The notes beneath the pieces are model-generated. The model saw only the letters and a list, made by a program, of their open reading frames with translations. It searched no databases and had not been told where the DNA came from. DNA of 9,885 nt. It comes from Candidatus Izemoplasma sp. (GTDB taxonomy: Bacteria > Bacillota_I > Bacilli_A > Izemoplasmatales > Izemoplasmataceae). Of this stretch, positions 1-7,352 are shown one piece after another. Where the stretch lies: assembly GCA_021736285.1 (NCBI GenBank), contig JAIPGE010000040.1, positions 1 to 9,885 on the forward strand, read 5' to 3'. Made by a program: the position numbers and the translations under genes. Position 1 is the first letter of the stretch. The number at the start of each line of letters is the position of its first letter.

Positions 1-248
1 GATAACCCTAAGAGTAAACTTAAGACATATTCAAATTTTCCATGACCAAATGGATGGTCGTCATCAGCTGGTTTAAAAGAATGTCCAATCCCTAAGATAA
101 CAAAGACATCACTTAATAGATCGCTGATACTGTGGACCCCATCTGCGACTAAAGCGACACTGTTAAATATGAATCCTGATATAATCTTGATTACAATTAA
201 TAAACTGTTTACCACAAAACTGCGGTACATAATTTGTTTTAATTTCAT
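1..248 (-). CDS. Cation diffusion facilitator (CDF) family metal transporter, N-terminal part, cut by window edge
   Basis: Translating the minus strand from the ATG at 246-248 gives 82 residues and then runs off the window, so only the N-terminus of a roughly 300-residue family is visible. CDF proteins are inner-membrane antiporters that export Zn2+, Mn2+, Fe2+ or related cations against protons. Visible hallmarks: a first hydrophobic helix (about residues 11-32), then VALVADGVHSISD with D36, H39 and D43 at the start of helix 2 (the family's transport-site region, H-x3-D type), and the conserved loop ADDDHPFGHGKFE (residues 61-73). The start follows polA by 7 bp, and its ribosome site (minus-strand TAGGAAG) overlaps the polA stop, so the two are probably cotranscribed. 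The metal cannot be assigned from this fragment. The family call is solid; the substrate is open. Confidence 0.9.
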   Translation of the reverse strand, partial: MKLKQIMYRSFVVNSLLIVIKIISGFIFNSVALVADGVHSISDLLSDVFVILGIGHSFKPADDDHPFGHGKFEYVLSLLLGL

Positions 249-255
249 AGGCTTC

Positions 256-2877
256 CTACTTTGTTTCAAAATAGTTTGGACCAGTATTCTGATCAACTTT
301 TAATGGTACATTCAAATCAATACAGTGTTCCATTGTTTCTTTTACAAGGTGTTGCATTTCTTCAATTTCATCAGGATGCAAGTCAAATACCAACTCATCA
401 TGAATTTGAAGCAACATTTTAGATTGCATTTTTTTGGCTTGCATTTTTTTTGATAATTGAATCATAGCAATTTTAATTATGTCAGCTGCAGTCCCTTGAA
501 TGGGGGCATTCATGGCATTCCGCTTCCCTGCTTCACGTTGCATATATACGCTTGAATGTAATTCTGGTAGATAACGTCTACGGTGATACATTGTTTCCAC
601 ATAGCCCTCATCCTCGGCATGTGTTATAACCTTATCCATAAAAGCTTTAATATTTGGGAACCGCTCATAATAGCGTTTAATAAATGTTTTTGCGTCACTT
701 TGGCTCAAGTCCGTACTATCACTCAATCCCCATGCACTTTGGCCATAGATAATACCAAAATTAACAGCCTTAGCTTGGCGGCGTTCAAGTGATGAAATAT
801 CATCTTTATCAAATAGCAATCTAGCTGTTGCTTGATGGATATCTTCATCTTGTCTAAATGCATCAATCATCGTTGGTTCATCTGCCATATGGGCTAAAAC
901 ACGTAGCTCAACTTGCGAATAATCTGCAGCCAATAATTGATGATTTGTTTCAGGAATAAAGATTTTACGAATCTCTCGCCCTTCTTCATATCTGATTGGA
1001 ATATTTTGTAAGTTCGGTTCGACTGAACTGAGTCGACCAGTTGATGTAAATGCTTGTTTATATATGGTATGAATTTTACCATCTTCTAATATTGCATTTT
1101 GAAGACCTATAATGTATGTTGAATGCAATTTAGAGAGTGTACGATAGGTCATAATTTTAGGAACAATCGGATGGTGGTCAATCAATTTTTCAAGGATATT
1201 AATGCTTGTTGAATATCCTGTCTTTGTTTTCTTTTTAAACGGCAAATCAAATTTATCAAACAAGATTTCACCAAGTTGTTGTGGAGAATTAACATTAAAT
1301 TTTTCCCCAGCAATATTATGAATTTCTTGTGTGATGTCATCAATTCGTGATTGTAAATTGTCATTCAAATCCTGGAGTTTGTCTTGATCTATCAAGATAC
1401 CGTCAAACTCCATTTTTGCCAGGACACTAGCAAGTGGCAATTCAATATCACTAAATAATTCATATTGATCATTATCGCGTAATTGCTTGTTTAATTTCGG
1501 CATTAACGTTTGCATCGCAACCGCTTTTTTAACGGCATAACGAGCATAGATTGTTTGCTCAGGAATATGATACTTTGCCCCTTTACCATACACCTCTTCA
1601 TAGTATGCGATATCGTCATAATCAAAATGCGATACAATCACCTTAAAATCGTCCTTTGTATTACTCGGATTCAACACATAAGCTGCGAGCAATAAATCAA
1701 ATCGAACACCTTTAATGTCTAAATCATCTTGTAATAAACAGACCCGGATTTTTTTAAGGTCATATACGTATTTATCTAGACGCGGATCATTAAGAAACAT
1801 TTGAAATTGTAAAGACTGATTAACTAAGTCGTAAGGTACAAAAAATTGACCGTTATCATTTACAATACCAAAGCCTAGTTTGTCAGCCTTATGATAATAA
1901 CTATGAAATGTTTCAAGTGTTAAAAAAGTCCGATCAATTAAAATATCATCAAGGGCATAAACATCATCTATAATCGTGTAATTTACTTCTTGTTTTTGAG
2001 GGACATTGTGCTTCTTTTTATACCGTTTAATCAGTGAATGAAGTTCAAGTTCTTGATAAAAGTCCATCAATGCTGTTTCGTCTTCACCTTTGAATTCAAT
2101 ATCGTCTAGTGTAAATGGTAATTCAACATCCGTCTTGATTGTTGCGATTTGTTTACATGTTTTCGCTATTTCTTCATGTTCTCTAACACGTTCGCCGAGT
2201 TTGCCTTTGATATCGTCTTTATGTGCGAAGACATTTTCTAATGTATCATACTCTTTTAACAGTTTGGCTGCGGTCTTTTCACCAACCCCAGGAATACCCG
2301 GTAAATTATCGCTTGAATCTCCCATTAAGCCCTTCATGTCAGTCACTTGATTCGGTGAAATACCTAAGGATTCTTCAACCAACTCTTTTGTATAAGAAAT
2401 ATAATCTTGCATCCCTCTTTTAGAAGAGCGCATCGTTACTTTACCATTGACTAACTGTAAGAGATCTTTATCGTTGCTGATAATTTCAATTTCATCAAAA
2501 TCATCTTCGTATGACTTCGCTAATGTCCCGATGATGTCATCTGCTTCAATTAATTCTAGTTCATATTTTTTGATGCCTAAGACATCACATGAAGATTTAA
2601 TCAACTCAACTTGCGATTTAAATTCTTCTGGCATCGGCTTACGGCCACCTTTATAATCAGCGTATGTATCGTGGCGAAATGTTTTACCACTTTTATCAAA
2701 CGCCACCAATATATGTGTGAATGGCTCACTAATTATTGAATTCATCATGTTTACAAAACCAAAAATAGCATTGGTATACTGCCCTTTAGAATTCTTCATT
2801 AGTTGTCCTGAATATGCTGTTGCATAATATGCTCGAAACATGATGTTAGACCCATCAATTAGTAATAATTTCTTCAT
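256..2877 (-). CDS. polA: DNA polymerase I
   Basis: An 873-residue, full-length family A polymerase for Okazaki-fragment processing and repair synthesis. The N-terminal 5' nuclease (about 1-290) keeps its metal-binding acidic residues: D8, D61, E111/D113/D114, D136/D138, D187/D190, with the helix-hairpin-helix NLPGIPGVGEKTA next to them. The middle domain (about 300-480) has the exonuclease fold region but not its catalytic residues: the DTET motif reads LTLET (319-323) and the NLKYD motif reads DLKKI (373-377), so proofreading is probably absent, as in Bacillus-type Pol I. The polymerase domain is intact: motif A DYSQVELR from D652, motif B with K703, F707 and Y711 in KAVNFGIIYG, motif C QIHDE with D827. 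The ATG has a strong upstream GAGGTGAAAG. It is preceded by its own likely promoter and the acpP terminator, and followed closely by a CDF gene rather than the mutM/coaE seen in many Firmicutes. Confidence 0.98.
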   Translation of the reverse strand: MKKLLLIDGSNIMFRAYYATAYSGQLMKNSKGQYTNAIFGFVNMMNSIISEPFTHILVAFDKSGKTFRHDTYADYKGGRKPMPEEFKSQVELIKSSCDVLGIKKYELELIEADDIIGTLAKSYEDDFDEIEIISNDKDLLQLVNGKVTMRSSKRGMQDYISYTKELVEESLGISPNQVTDMKGLMGDSSDNLPGIPGVGEKTAAKLLKEYDTLENVFAHKDDIKGKLGERVREHEEIAKTCKQIATIKTDVELPFTLDDIEFKGEDETALMDFYQELELHSLIKRYKKKHNVPQKQEVNYTIIDDVYALDDILIDRTFLTLETFHSYYHKADKLGFGIVNDNGQFFVPYDLVNQSLQFQMFLNDPRLDKYVYDLKKIRVCLLQDDLDIKGVRFDLLLAAYVLNPSNTKDDFKVIVSHFDYDDIAYYEEVYGKGAKYHIPEQTIYARYAVKKAVAMQTLMPKLNKQLRDNDQYELFSDIELPLASVLAKMEFDGILIDQDKLQDLNDNLQSRIDDITQEIHNIAGEKFNVNSPQQLGEILFDKFDLPFKKKTKTGYSTSINILEKLIDHHPIVPKIMTYRTLSKLHSTYIIGLQNAILEDGKIHTIYKQAFTSTGRLSSVEPNLQNIPIRYEEGREIRKIFIPETNHQLLAADYSQVELRVLAHMADEPTMIDAFRQDEDIHQATARLLFDKDDISSLERRQAKAVNFGIIYGQSAWGLSDSTDLSQSDAKTFIKRYYERFPNIKAFMDKVITHAEDEGYVETMYHRRRYLPELHSSVYMQREAGKRNAMNAPIQGTAADIIKIAMIQLSKKMQAKKMQSKMLLQIHDELVFDLHPDEIEEMQHLVKETMEHCIDLNVPLKVDQNTGPNYFETK

Positions 2878-2902
2878 ATACTTTCACCTCATCATTATCT
2901 CT

Positions 2903-2908
2903 ATTGTA
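2903..2908 (-). promoter_or_regulatory. Probable polA promoter, extended -10 element
   Basis: On the minus strand the sequence reads TGTTACAAT, a TACAAT -10 box preceded by the TGn extension, about 25 bases upstream of the polA start codon. No good -35 hexamer is seen 16-18 bp upstream, where the sequence is a T-rich tract left by the acpP terminator. The extended -10 could compensate. The position, just after a terminator and just before the ribosome site, supports it. Confidence 0.55.
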
Positions 2909-2928
2909 ACACATTTAGTTGTATAAAG

Positions 2929-2956
2929 AAAAAAAATACTCAGTCTCCTGAGTATT
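2929..2956 (-). terminator. Rho-independent terminator of acpP
   Basis: On the minus strand a perfect 9-bp stem AATACTCAG / CTGAGTATT (2948-2956 and 2935-2943) closes a 4-base loop and runs directly into a T tract (to 2929). The stem begins inside the acpP TAA stop codon, so the acpP transcript ends almost immediately after translation. It separates acpP from polA. Confidence 0.9.
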
Positions 2957-3185
2957 ATTCTTCTAAACTTTCTAGGTAATCAACAATGTCTTTTACAGAT
3001 TTAATTTTTGTTGCTTCGCTATCCGCAATCTCGATATCAAACTGAGATTCAATCTCCATAATTAATTCAATCGCATCTAATGAATCTGCGCCTAGATCAT
3101 CTGATAAATCAGAATCTAAATTAATATCGTCTGCCTCAATACCTAATTCTTCTGAGATGATATCTTTTACTTTTTCAAAAATCAT
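2955..3185 (-). CDS. acpP: Acyl carrier protein
   Basis: A 76-residue acidic protein of the usual AcpP length. It carries growing acyl chains of type II fatty acid synthesis on a 4'-phosphopantetheine arm in the cytoplasm. The attachment site is Ser35 in DDLGADSLDAIELIM (29-43), the canonical motif; the four-helix pattern and Glu/Asp richness fit throughout. The ATG follows minus-strand AAAGGGTGG at a good distance. It has its own consensus promoter and own terminator, so it is probably a highly expressed single-gene transcript, not flanked here by fabD/fabG/fabF as in many bacteria. Upstream lies coaX, which starts synthesis of the CoA that donates the arm. Confidence 0.97.
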   Translation of the reverse strand: MIFEKVKDIISEELGIEADDINLDSDLSDDLGADSLDAIELIMEIESQFDIEIADSEATKIKSVKDIVDYLESLEE

Positions 3186-3214
3186 TGTGCCACCCTTTCA
3201 GTGAATTTACTCTA

Positions 3215-3243
3215 ATTATAGTGAATAATAACCTCTTTGTCAA
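3215..3243 (-). promoter_or_regulatory. acpP promoter, consensus -35/-10
   Basis: On the minus strand TTGACA (3238-3243) and TATAAT (3215-3220) are separated by exactly 17 bp, a perfect match to the primary sigma factor consensus. It sits between the coaX stop codon and the acpP ribosome site and predicts a 5' leader of about 25 bases. A consensus promoter fits the high demand for acyl carrier protein. Confidence 0.92.
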
Positions 3244-3258
3244 TGATTGCCGTTAGTC

Positions 3259-3999
3259 TCATTTGTTTTTTTGATATATTTTAATTAATCCGTTTAAAAT
3301 AAGTGCTGGTTCATAGTGAATATCACTATTTAAAATAGGCGTTAAAAACCGACTTGCTCCCCCTGTGATGAGGACAGGTGCGTTGGTGTGATATTCTTCT
3401 TTTACGCGTTTAATCATTCCTTCAAGCATTGTTATGTGCCCATAGAGCAATCCGGAATTAAGACAATCAATGGTGTTGGTTGCTAATACAGATTTGGGTT
3501 TCTTGAATTCAAATTGACTCAGTTGTGACGCACCACTTACGAGGCAATCGCGCTGACTAACAAGACCAGCCATAATTGCAACACCTGTAATAACACGATT
3601 TTTAATATATGTTAATGTGGTCGCAGTTCCCATATCAATGACAATTACATCATCACCGTATTGATCTATTGCACCAGCCGCTGCGCTGACCAAATCAGCA
3701 CCCACTTCTTTTGGGTTATCAACTTTTACTTTGACACCTGTTTTGATGCCCGGTGATACAAACGTAGGTGTCAAGTGATAATATTTTTCAAACAAACTTT
3801 TGAAAATTTCATTGAGTTCAGGTACAACACTTGAAATAATCGCATCTTTTGCTTGTTCAATTACCGGTTTTAAAATAACATAATATTCATCAGCGGTTTT
3901 ACTTTTATCGGTTGTATAACGGTAGGTTTCAGATAACTTATTGTTTTGATATTGGCTGAGAACAATATTAGAGTTCCCAACATCTATTAATACAATCAT
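3259..3999 (-). CDS. coaX: Type III pantothenate kinase (CoaX)
   Basis: A 246-residue ASKHA-fold kinase of the usual CoaX length, phosphorylating pantothenate in the first step of CoA synthesis. Type III enzymes need a monovalent cation and are insensitive to CoA feedback (family knowledge). Visible motifs: the phosphate-binding IDVGNSNIVL (5-14, D6), SSVVPEL (56-62), DNPKEVGADLVSAAAGA (94-110) with the catalytic-base Asp at D102, IDMGTATTLTYI (121-132), and ITGGAS (211-216). Two family-typical spots differ: GADR reads GADL, and the usual PG after GxAI reads AG (144-145); neither removes a catalytic Asp. The ATG is preceded by GAAGGG in an A-rich leader, 24 bp after the M42 gene, so it is the last gene of the trmB-led unit. 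The stop is TGA with an in-frame TAA two codons on. Confidence 0.95.
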   Translation of the reverse strand: MIVLIDVGNSNIVLSQYQNNKLSETYRYTTDKSKTADEYYVILKPVIEQAKDAIISSVVPELNEIFKSLFEKYYHLTPTFVSPGIKTGVKVKVDNPKEVGADLVSAAAGAIDQYGDDVIVIDMGTATTLTYIKNRVITGVAIMAGLVSQRDCLVSGASQLSQFEFKKPKSVLATNTIDCLNSGLLYGHITMLEGMIKRVKEEYHTNAPVLITGGASRFLTPILNSDIHYEPALILNGLIKIYQKNK

Positions 4000-4023
4000 G
4001 TGAATCCCTTCTTTTCTTTTTTT

Positions 4024-5091
4024 TTATACGTTGCGTTTGATGTCTTCGACAGTTTTATCATCAAACATTGTTAAAATCGCAAGTACTATCTTTTTCACTT
4101 CTAAATAATCGTCTTCTGAAATCATCGATGTTGTTGAGTGAATATAGCGTGCTGGCATACCAATTGTTGCAACAAGCGTGCCACCATTTGCTAATTGAAT
4201 ACGTGCTGCGTCAGTGCCACCCATCGATTTATAATATTGATATTTAATATCATTCTCATCAGCAACTTTTGTAATAAAGTCCTTCATTCCTTGATGCATA
4301 ATAGCGCTTGGGTCATAAAATCGAAGTAAAAAACCACCACCAATTTTACCACTCACATCATCACCATCAAAGACATCCGCACATGGGCTACAATCAACAG
4401 CGATAAAGACATCTGGTTTGATAAGACCAGCTGCCGTTTTAGCTCCTCGTAATCCAACTTCTTCTTGGACCGTTGCACCGGTATATAATTCACAGTTTAA
4501 GTTTTCTTTTTTAATGTTTTTTGCGACTTCTAGACTCATGCCACAACCAAACCGGTCATCCCACGCTTTAGAAAAATATTTCTTGCCATCTTTCGACACA
4601 GTATAATTGTTGTGGGGAATAATTTGTTGGCCAATTTTAACGCCTAATTCTTTAGCGTGGTCTTTAGAATCTGCGCCAATATCTAATAGTAAATTTTTAA
4701 ATTCAAGAGGTTTTGGTTTTTCATTTGAGCCCCGTGATAAATGTGGTGGTTTTGATGCGGTTACGCCGGGGATTTCTTCTAGATTATCTGTGATGATATC
4801 CATATGTTGACTTAAAAAGACATTCCCATGTACACCGCCTAAGTTGGTCATTTGAATAAGACCATTATCTTTAATTCCCGTGACAACTGCGCCAACTTCA
4901 TCCATATGCCCAGCAATCATTACTTTCGGACCAGTTGATCCTTTGTTAATGACACCAAATATACTACCTAAACGATCTTCTATAATCTCATCCGTGTAGT
5001 TTTTGAGTTCTTTTCGCATAAAATCTCTTACGGGTTTTTCAAAACTGGGAGCACCTGGTAGGTTTACTAAATCCTTGTAAAATTTTTCCAT
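4024..5091 (-). CDS. M42 family metallo-aminopeptidase (glutamyl/deblocking aminopeptidase-like)
   Basis: A dinuclear-metal aminopeptidase, typically a cytosolic dodecameric TET particle trimming peptides from the N-terminus; members are often mislabelled endoglucanase or cellulase. I start it at the ATG at 5089-5091 (355 residues) because a perfect AGGAGG lies 6 bp upstream; an ATG nine codons earlier has no ribosome site and overlaps trmB. All expected metal and catalytic residues are present: H62 and D64 in AGHMDEVG, D178 in KAWDDRFG, catalytic E210 and ligand E211 in VQEEVGLRGA, D233 in VDCSP, H318 in RYIHSTTSM. It resembles B. subtilis YsdC/YtoP in layout; the exact substrate preference cannot be read from sequence. 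It starts 10 bp after trmB and is followed by coaX after 24 bp, so it lies inside the same transcript. Confidence 0.93.
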   Translation of the reverse strand: MEKFYKDLVNLPGAPSFEKPVRDFMRKELKNYTDEIIEDRLGSIFGVINKGSTGPKVMIAGHMDEVGAVVTGIKDNGLIQMTNLGGVHGNVFLSQHMDIITDNLEEIPGVTASKPPHLSRGSNEKPKPLEFKNLLLDIGADSKDHAKELGVKIGQQIIPHNNYTVSKDGKKYFSKAWDDRFGCGMSLEVAKNIKKENLNCELYTGATVQEEVGLRGAKTAAGLIKPDVFIAVDCSPCADVFDGDDVSGKIGGGFLLRFYDPSAIMHQGMKDFITKVADENDIKYQYYKSMGGTDAARIQLANGGTLVATIGMPARYIHSTTSMISEDDYLEVKKIVLAILTMFDDKTVEDIKRNV

Positions 5092-5097
5092 TGTTTT

Positions 5098-5103
5098 CCT
5101 CCT
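5098..5103 (-). promoter_or_regulatory. Ribosome binding site deciding the M42 gene start
   Basis: Minus-strand AGGAGG, 6 bases before the ATG at 5091. It overlaps the trmB TAG stop codon (5102-5104), a layout typical of translational coupling, and argues against the longer reading frame that begins at 5118. Confidence 0.9.
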
Positions 5104-5734
5104 AAAATTTTGCAACAAATTTATTAATATTTTTGTCTAATTTAATAAATTTTTCTTCAAATTCAGTCATTACATTAAAATGCGTATCATCACGATGTAA
5201 ATCATGTGTAAGATATGTTAGTGTCATTGGATAACTTTTAATAGACTCAACTGAATAATTAAATAACGTATCATTATCTGTTTTAAAATGAATCTCACCG
5301 TTTGGCTTAAGCAATGTATCATACATCTTTAGAAAACGATGATGTGTCAAACGTCTTTTTTCGTGACGATTTTTTGGCCACGGATCGCTGAATGTTAAAT
5401 AAATGCGTTCAAGACTATTTTCGTTGAAAAATTCCAACAAGAAATTAGCATCCCCTCTTATAAAAAGTAAATTATCTAAAGGTTCTTCTATAACTTTTTC
5501 TAATGCTCGAACAATCACACTGTCGTATTTTTCAATACCGATAAATTGAATCTCTGGATTGCGTTTAGCTAGTGTAAATAAAAACTGTCCTTTACCCATT
5601 CCTATTTCAATATGAATTGGTTTTTCATCAATCTTTTCATCTAAAAACAGGTCATCTCCCTTGTGGTGGTCAATGATGAATTCAGGATGATTTTTAATTT
5701 TTTCTTTTGCGCCTTTAACATGTCTTAATCTCAT
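5102..5734 (-). CDS. trmB: tRNA (guanine-N7-)-methyltransferase
   Basis: A 210-residue class I SAM methyltransferase forming m7G at position 46 of tRNA variable loops. SAM-binding motif I is HIEIGMGKGQF (41-51), with E68 at the end of beta-2 (FIGIEKY) and D95 in RGDA. The TrmB signature TFSDPWPKNRHEKRR (114-128) carries D117, followed by FKTDN (150-154) and TEFEEKF (190-196), the C-terminal T-x-x-E motif that helps bind substrate. The length matches the family. The ATG at 5732-5734 has a modest AAGAGTGAT upstream. It is the first gene of a compact unit with the M42 peptidase and coaX. Confidence 0.97.
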   Translation of the reverse strand: MRLRHVKGAKEKIKNHPEFIIDHHKGDDLFLDEKIDEKPIHIEIGMGKGQFLFTLAKRNPEIQFIGIEKYDSVIVRALEKVIEEPLDNLLFIRGDANFLLEFFNENSLERIYLTFSDPWPKNRHEKRRLTHHRFLKMYDTLLKPNGEIHFKTDNDTLFNYSVESIKSYPMTLTYLTHDLHRDDTHFNVMTEFEEKFIKLDKNINKFVAKF

Positions 5735-5772
5735 CGTATCACTCTTAAACTTTTTAAATTATCAATAAAGAT

Positions 5773-5801
5773 ATTATAGCACTAAGTTGCCCCAAACTCA
5801 A
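5773..5801 (-). promoter_or_regulatory. Promoter of the trmB - M42 - coaX unit
   Basis: On the minus strand, TTGAGT (5796-5801), 17 bp, then TATAAT (5773-5778) preceded by TGC, i.e. a TG-extended perfect -10. It lies between the pepV terminator and trmB with a leader of roughly 30 bases. Confidence 0.82.
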
Positions 5802-5811
5802 ACTTAAAACC

Positions 5812-5843
5812 AAAAAAGAAACATAAGTACAAAACTTATGCTT
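5812..5843 (-). terminator. Rho-independent terminator of pepV
   Basis: On the minus strand, CATAAGT and ACTTATG (5834-5840 and 5822-5828) form a 7-bp stem with a 5-base loop, extendable by a G-U and two A-U pairs. A T-rich tail TTTCTTTTTT follows. The stem contains the pepV stop codon, the same economy seen at acpP. Confidence 0.82.
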
Positions 5844-7185
5844 CTTTTGTTAATTGATATAACGATTCCATATAAATAGCCGTTGCTGTTAAGACATCTT
5901 CAACCATGATATCTTCATCAACTTGATGTGCCACTTCTTCTCTACCTGGCATTAATGGTCCAAATGCGACTGCTTTTTTTAATGAGCGGGCATATGTTCC
6001 GCCACCAATTGTGATTGGTTCTGTTTGATCTCCAGTATATTTACGATAAGCACCCAGTAATGTTTGAACAAGTGAATCTTCTTTTTCAACATAATGCACA
6101 GGCATATCTGTTTTGTTTGTGTATGCAAACTGGTTTGGCTTAATCGAAGCTTTGATTTTTTCAATTGCTTCAGTTTTGTTCCACCCTTTTGGAAAACGAC
6201 AATTGATGCCGATTTTAAACTCTTTTCCATCATACTGAAATACAGCTGGGTTCATTGTAAATTCTTTCATTTCATCATCATGATGATCAATTTTTAATTT
6301 TTCACCTAAATAATCAAATGTTAAATATGTGTTGATGTATTTAATAAAATTGTTATCGATATGTTTGTTTAAGAATTGCGCTAGAATAAATGCTGCATTA
6401 ACACCAACGTTTGGTTGCATCGCGTGTGCGCGTTTTCCATAAACAGTGTACGTATCACCATCGACTTCGCCTTTAAAGTTGTTGAATGTTAGATAATTTT
6501 CGAAGACTTCTTTCAAATCTTTTTTTATGATGCAGGTTGCTTTATCTGGCACCACATTATAACGGTCTCCTGCTTCAAATGAAACCAATGTATCATCCGC
6601 GATCTGGCCCGTTATGTCAAAAGAAAAAATCCCTTTTTCACCATAGATTAGTGGAAACATTGCATCAGGTGCAAACCCAACAGTTGGCATTTCTTCTGTC
6701 TCAAAGTATTTGTTTATTCCTCGCCATGCTGTTTCTTCATCAGTTCCAAGAATAATGCGAATCCGTTTTTTAGGTTTAAATCCCGATTCTTTAAGTAATT
6801 TGAGTGCAAAATAGGCAGCCATTGTTGGTCCCTTGTCATCATTTGCGCCACGAGCATATATCTTATCATCTTTAATGACTGGATCAAATGGTGGGTTACG
6901 CCAACCATCCCCCGCTGGGACAACATCTAAATGACAGAGTACACCAATAATTTCTTTGCCTTCACCAAATTCAATATGACCGGCATAGTTTTTGATATTT
7001 TTTGTAATGAAGCCGTCTTCTTTGCCAAGATCAAGCATATAAAAAAGGGCTTTATTAATATCTTTACCAAATGGCATTTTGCTATTTTCATCAAATTTAT
7101 CCAATACACTTGGTATGGATAATAATTCTTTTGTTTTATTCATTAACGCGTCTTTTGCATCAAGAACAGTCTCGTAAAAATTCAC
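5836..7185 (-). CDS. pepV: Dipeptidase PepV, M20A family (Xaa-His/carnosinase-like)
   Basis: A 449-residue, two-zinc, broad-specificity cytosolic dipeptidase of the M20A family (well-studied lactobacillus PepV is about 470). Catalytic-domain motifs: H85 and D87 in CHLDVVPAGDGW, bridging D116 in GANDDKGP, catalytic E150 and ligand E151 in GTDEETAW, D174 in FAPDAMFP, and H420 in EEVAHQVDE; the lid domain carries HAMQPNVGVNAA near 255-265. The start is a GTG (7183-7185) because minus-strand GAGGTGAT lies just upstream and the N-terminal sequence fits the family from there. It has its own promoter and terminator, and is divergent from the metal ATPase operon. It probably liberates amino acids from imported or recycled dipeptides. 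Confidence 0.95.
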   Translation of the reverse strand: MNFYETVLDAKDALMNKTKELLSIPSVLDKFDENSKMPFGKDINKALFYMLDLGKEDGFITKNIKNYAGHIEFGEGKEIIGVLCHLDVVPAGDGWRNPPFDPVIKDDKIYARGANDDKGPTMAAYFALKLLKESGFKPKKRIRIILGTDEETAWRGINKYFETEEMPTVGFAPDAMFPLIYGEKGIFSFDITGQIADDTLVSFEAGDRYNVVPDKATCIIKKDLKEVFENYLTFNNFKGEVDGDTYTVYGKRAHAMQPNVGVNAAFILAQFLNKHIDNNFIKYINTYLTFDYLGEKLKIDHHDDEMKEFTMNPAVFQYDGKEFKIGINCRFPKGWNKTEAIEKIKASIKPNQFAYTNKTDMPVHYVEKEDSLVQTLLGAYRKYTGDQTEPITIGGGTYARSLKKAVAFGPLMPGREEVAHQVDEDIMVEDVLTATAIYMESLYQLTKEA

Positions 7186-7204
7186 GATATCACCTCATTA
7201 TCTA

Positions 7205-7233
7205 AATATAACATTTAATAATTTATTTTGCAA
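7205..7233 (-). promoter_or_regulatory. pepV promoter
   Basis: On the minus strand, TTGCAA (7228-7233), 17 bp, then TATATT (7205-7210), preceded by TGT to give an extended -10. It is about 20 bases before the GTG start. It lies back to back with the ATPase promoter, with about 45 bp between the two -35 boxes. Confidence 0.72.
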
Positions 7234-7272
7234 TTCACAAGTTTTATTTTTCATACTATCTTTCTCATAATA

Positions 7273-7303
7273 ATATTTGACATGTGAGTCTTGCGTCATA
7301 TAT
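7273..7303. promoter_or_regulatory. Candidate operator (inverted repeat) over the ATPase promoter
   Basis: The arms ATATTTGAC (7273-7281) and GTCATATAT (7295-7303) are complementary at 8 of 9 positions around a 13-base centre at 7288. The dyad covers the -35 box, the spacer and the first bases of the -10 box, where a repressor would block polymerase. The ArsR-family protein encoded at the end of this operon is the obvious candidate to bind here. Known SmtB/CzrA sites are imperfect TGA...TCA-type dyads with a shorter spacing, so the match is partial. Confidence 0.5.
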
Positions 7304-7306
7304 AAT
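7277..7306 (+). promoter_or_regulatory. Promoter of the metal ATPase - ArsR operon
   Basis: TTGACA (7277-7282), 18 bp, TATAAT (7301-7306); the start point is expected near 7313, giving a leader of about 45 bases. The TTG of the -35 box is in frame with the ATPase and can be mistaken for a start codon, but it belongs to the promoter. Confidence 0.85.
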
Positions 7307-7344
7307 AGACTAAGGTATAAGTTTGGGAGGAAGGTAATCTCAGA

Positions 7345-7352
7345 AGAGGTGA
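7345..7352 (+). promoter_or_regulatory. Ribosome binding site deciding the ATPase start
   Basis: AGAGGTGA lies five bases before the ATG at 7358-7360. A second purine-rich stretch, GGGAGGAAGG (7325-7334), has no start codon at a usable distance and appears to be only leader sequence. Confidence 0.88.

Noticed and set aside
2090..2656. Plus-strand open frames of 66-86 codons opposite polA
   Set aside because: They are antisense shadows of a highly conserved gene, with no promoter, ribosome site or recognisable protein features.
4017..4025. Run of nine T on the plus strand as a plus-strand terminator tail
   Set aside because: There is no stable hairpin next to it on the plus strand and no plus-strand gene upstream; on the minus strand it is simply the A-rich leader of coaX.
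5092..5118. Nine-residue N-terminal extension of the M42 peptidase
   Set aside because: The upstream ATG overlaps trmB and lacks a ribosome site; AGGAGG lies at the right distance before the ATG at 5091.
5979..6233. Second minus-strand frame of 84 codons within pepV
   Set aside because: Out-of-frame shadow with low-complexity composition and no ribosome site; pepV is intact across it, so it is not evidence of a frameshift.
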